A DNA stretch of 64,000 nt from Exilibacterium tricleocarpae. Its GTDB lineage: Bacteria > Pseudomonadota > Gammaproteobacteria > Pseudomonadales > Cellvibrionaceae. Shown here one piece after another: positions 62,768 to 64,000 of this stretch (positions are counted from its first letter, which is position 1; the number at the start of each line of letters is the position of its first letter). Below the pieces are notes generated by a model. It did no database searches, had not been told where the DNA came from, and saw nothing but the letters and a program-made list of their open reading frames with translations. The stretch covers positions 186,001-250,000 of the forward strand of contig NZ_ML660094.1 of assembly GCF_007004655.1 (NCBI RefSeq), read 5' to 3'. Made by a program: the position numbers and the translations under genes.

Positions 62768-64000
62768 ACCAGCAGCGCCCGAAAGTCATTGACGTTGGTG
62801 CGGGTCGGCCCCGTCACCAGCAGTTCGTCGAGCGCCGAGAAAAAACCATAGCCGTCGTTGTTGGCCAGCAGCCCCTCCACATCCAGCCCCGCTGCCAGCG
62901 CCCGTTCATAGGTGTGCGGCGTCAGGGTGGCGCCGGCATTGGATTCCGAGCCGTCGATACCGTCGGTATCGGCGGCAATGGCGTAGATACCGGCGCTGCC
63001 GCGCAACTCCAGCGCCAGCGCCAGCAGAAATTCCGCATTGCGCCCGCCGCGGCCGCCGCCCCTCACCGTCACCGTGGTTTCACCGCCGGAGATGATCACA
63101 CAGGGCGGCGCCAGCGGCTGCCGGTAGCGACGCACCTGGCGGGCAATGGCGGCGTGCACCTTGGCAACCTCCCGCGACTCGCCTTCTATCCGATCGCTGA
63201 GAATCAGCGCTTCGAACCCCTGTTGCCTGGCGTGCTCGGCGGCGGCAACCAGCGACTGTTGCGGCGTGGCAATCAGTGTATAGCGGCTGTTTGCCAGAGC
63301 CGGATGGTCCGGCTTTAACGTTTCCGAGGCCGGACTCTGCAACCAGTCGAGCACCGCCGGCGGTCCGTCGATACCGTATTTTTGCAGCACTGCCAGCGCC
63401 TCGGCGGAGGTGGACGGATCGGCGACAGTCGGTCCCGAGGCGATCACGCTGGGATCGTCACCGGGCACATCGGAGATGGCGAAAGTGTGCAACGATGCCG
63501 GCCAGCAGGCCTGCGCCAGCCGCCCGCCCTTGATCGCCGACAGGTGCTTGCGCACGCAATTCATTGCCGCAATATCGGCGCCGGATTGCAACAGTGCACG
63601 GTTGACGGCCTGCTTGTCGGCCAGTGAAATACCCGGCGCCGGCAGCGACCAGAGCGCGGAACCACCACCGGACAGCAGGCAGAACACCCGATCACCGGCA
63701 TCGAGACTGTCCACCAGTGCCAGCGTGCGCCGCGCCACCGCCTGGCCGGCATCATCCGGAACCGGGTGGGCCGCCTCGATCACTTCGATATGCCGGCATG
63801 GTGCGCCGTGGCCGTAGCGTGTCACCACCAGCCCCGACAGCGGCCCCTGCCAGTGTCGTTCCAGCGCCGCGGCCATGGCAGCGGCGGCTTTGCCGGCGCC
63901 GATAACCACCGCGCGCCCGGTGCGGTCATCGGGCAGGTGCTCGGCCAGCACCTGGTCGGGATGGGCCGCCGCCACGGCGACGGAAAACAGATTGCGCAGC
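62755..64000 (-). CDS. Glycerate 2-kinase (MOFRL type), 5' end outside window
   Basis: At least 414 residues; the frame stays open to the right window edge (LRNLFSVAVAAAHP before the first internal GTG), so the start lies beyond 64000. Family motifs are complete: VVIGAGKAAAAMA, FCLLSGGGSALWSLP, MNCVRKHLSAIKGGRLA, FAISDVPGDDPSVIASGPT, and the MOFRL part IISGGETTVTVRGGGRGGRNAEFLLA with IAADTDGIDGSE and NNDGYGFFS. It phosphorylates D-glycerate to 2-phosphoglycerate, linking glyoxylate or sugar-acid breakdown to lower glycolysis. The stop codon lies inside a tandem repeat. Confidence 0.92.
   Translation of the reverse strand, partial: LRNLFSVAVAAAHPDQVLAEHLPDDRTGRAVVIGAGKAAAAMAAALERHWQGPLSGLVVTRYGHGAPCRHIEVIEAAHPVPDDAGQAVARRTLALVDSLDAGDRVFCLLSGGGSALWSLPAPGISLADKQAVNRALLQSGADIAAMNCVRKHLSAIKGGRLAQACWPASLHTFAISDVPGDDPSVIASGPTVADPSTSAEALAVLQKYGIDGPPAVLDWLQSPASETLKPDHPALANSRYTLIATPQQSLVAAAEHARQQGFEALILSDRIEGESREVAKVHAAIARQVRRYRQPLAPPCVIISGGETTVTVRGGGRGGRNAEFLLALALELRGSAGIYAIAADTDGIDGSESNAGATLTPHTYERALAAGLDVEGLLANNDGYGFFSALDELLVTGPTRTNVNDFRALLVLPE

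Overview
The window reads as a chromosomal segment of a free-living, probably marine or polysaccharide-degrading gammaproteobacterium; a Cellvibrionales-like bacterium fits best. Evidence for this is two large TonB-dependent receptors, a SapC/cupin/tryptophan-halogenase cluster, a LacI-regulated GH94 phosphorylase locus, RND efflux genes and KatG. The taxonomic guess rests on gene content only. No complete tRNA, no rRNA and no CRISPR array were found.

Layout. 1-3.6 kb is an accessory patch: the 3' end of a JetD/DUF2220-type Toprim gene, two PIN-toxin modules (Phd/YefM + PIN, FitA-like + PIN) with palindromic operators, a decayed zeta-type kinase gene with its small partner, and a tRNA-3'-end-like fragment. 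3.6-15.2 kb, visibly more AT-rich than what follows, has a serine hydrolase and an esterase divergent from a CadC-like membrane regulator with a beta-propeller, a secreted protein, an alpha/beta hydrolase, a TonB receptor and a QseBC-like two-component pair. A second tRNA-3'-end-like fragment lies where the composition changes (about 15.3 kb).

15.8-25.6 kb has a DksA-like coiled-coil protein, a glycine-zipper lipoprotein, and then a 1053-residue TonB receptor followed by SapC, a cupin/JmjC-like protein and two overlapping flavin-dependent halogenases. 25.7-35.3 kb (all minus strand) is a carbohydrate locus: GPH transporter, GH94 phosphorylase best read as cellobionic-acid phosphorylase, gluconokinase, CBM9-like secreted protein, LacI regulator, and a Kelch/DUF5060/glycosidase-like lipoprotein. 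Phosphorolysis of an aldonic disaccharide to glucose-1-phosphate plus gluconate, then gluconate phosphorylation, is a coherent pathway.

35.9-47.8 kb holds katG, a hydrolase, VOC, NTF2-like and RidA proteins, an AraC regulator, a DUF885 lipoprotein and an RND pump with its adaptor. 48.3-52.8 kb is a plus-strand operon of class II aldolase, HAD phosphatase, DhaL and DhaK, then a terminator and a Gph-type phosphatase. 53.5-64 kb has a lipoprotein/ankyrin pair, a CodA-like deaminase, a methyltransferase, a small basic protein, a gamma-glutamyltransferase, a membrane-anchored aspartic protease and a truncated glycerate 2-kinase.

The most unusual signal is not a gene. Three intergenic elements (about 20.4, 29.8 and 53.2 kb) share one architecture: outer inverted repeats, an inner pair of arms exactly 30 nt long, and two small hairpins in the loop. 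The arm sequences differ between copies, yet nearly every difference is compensated on the opposite arm, while the single-stranded parts are conserved. A shrunken fourth copy lies at 62.6 kb. Short tandem arrays (period 12 or 21) also sit at several gene ends; one places eight Shine-Dalgarno-like units directly before a ridA-type start codon.
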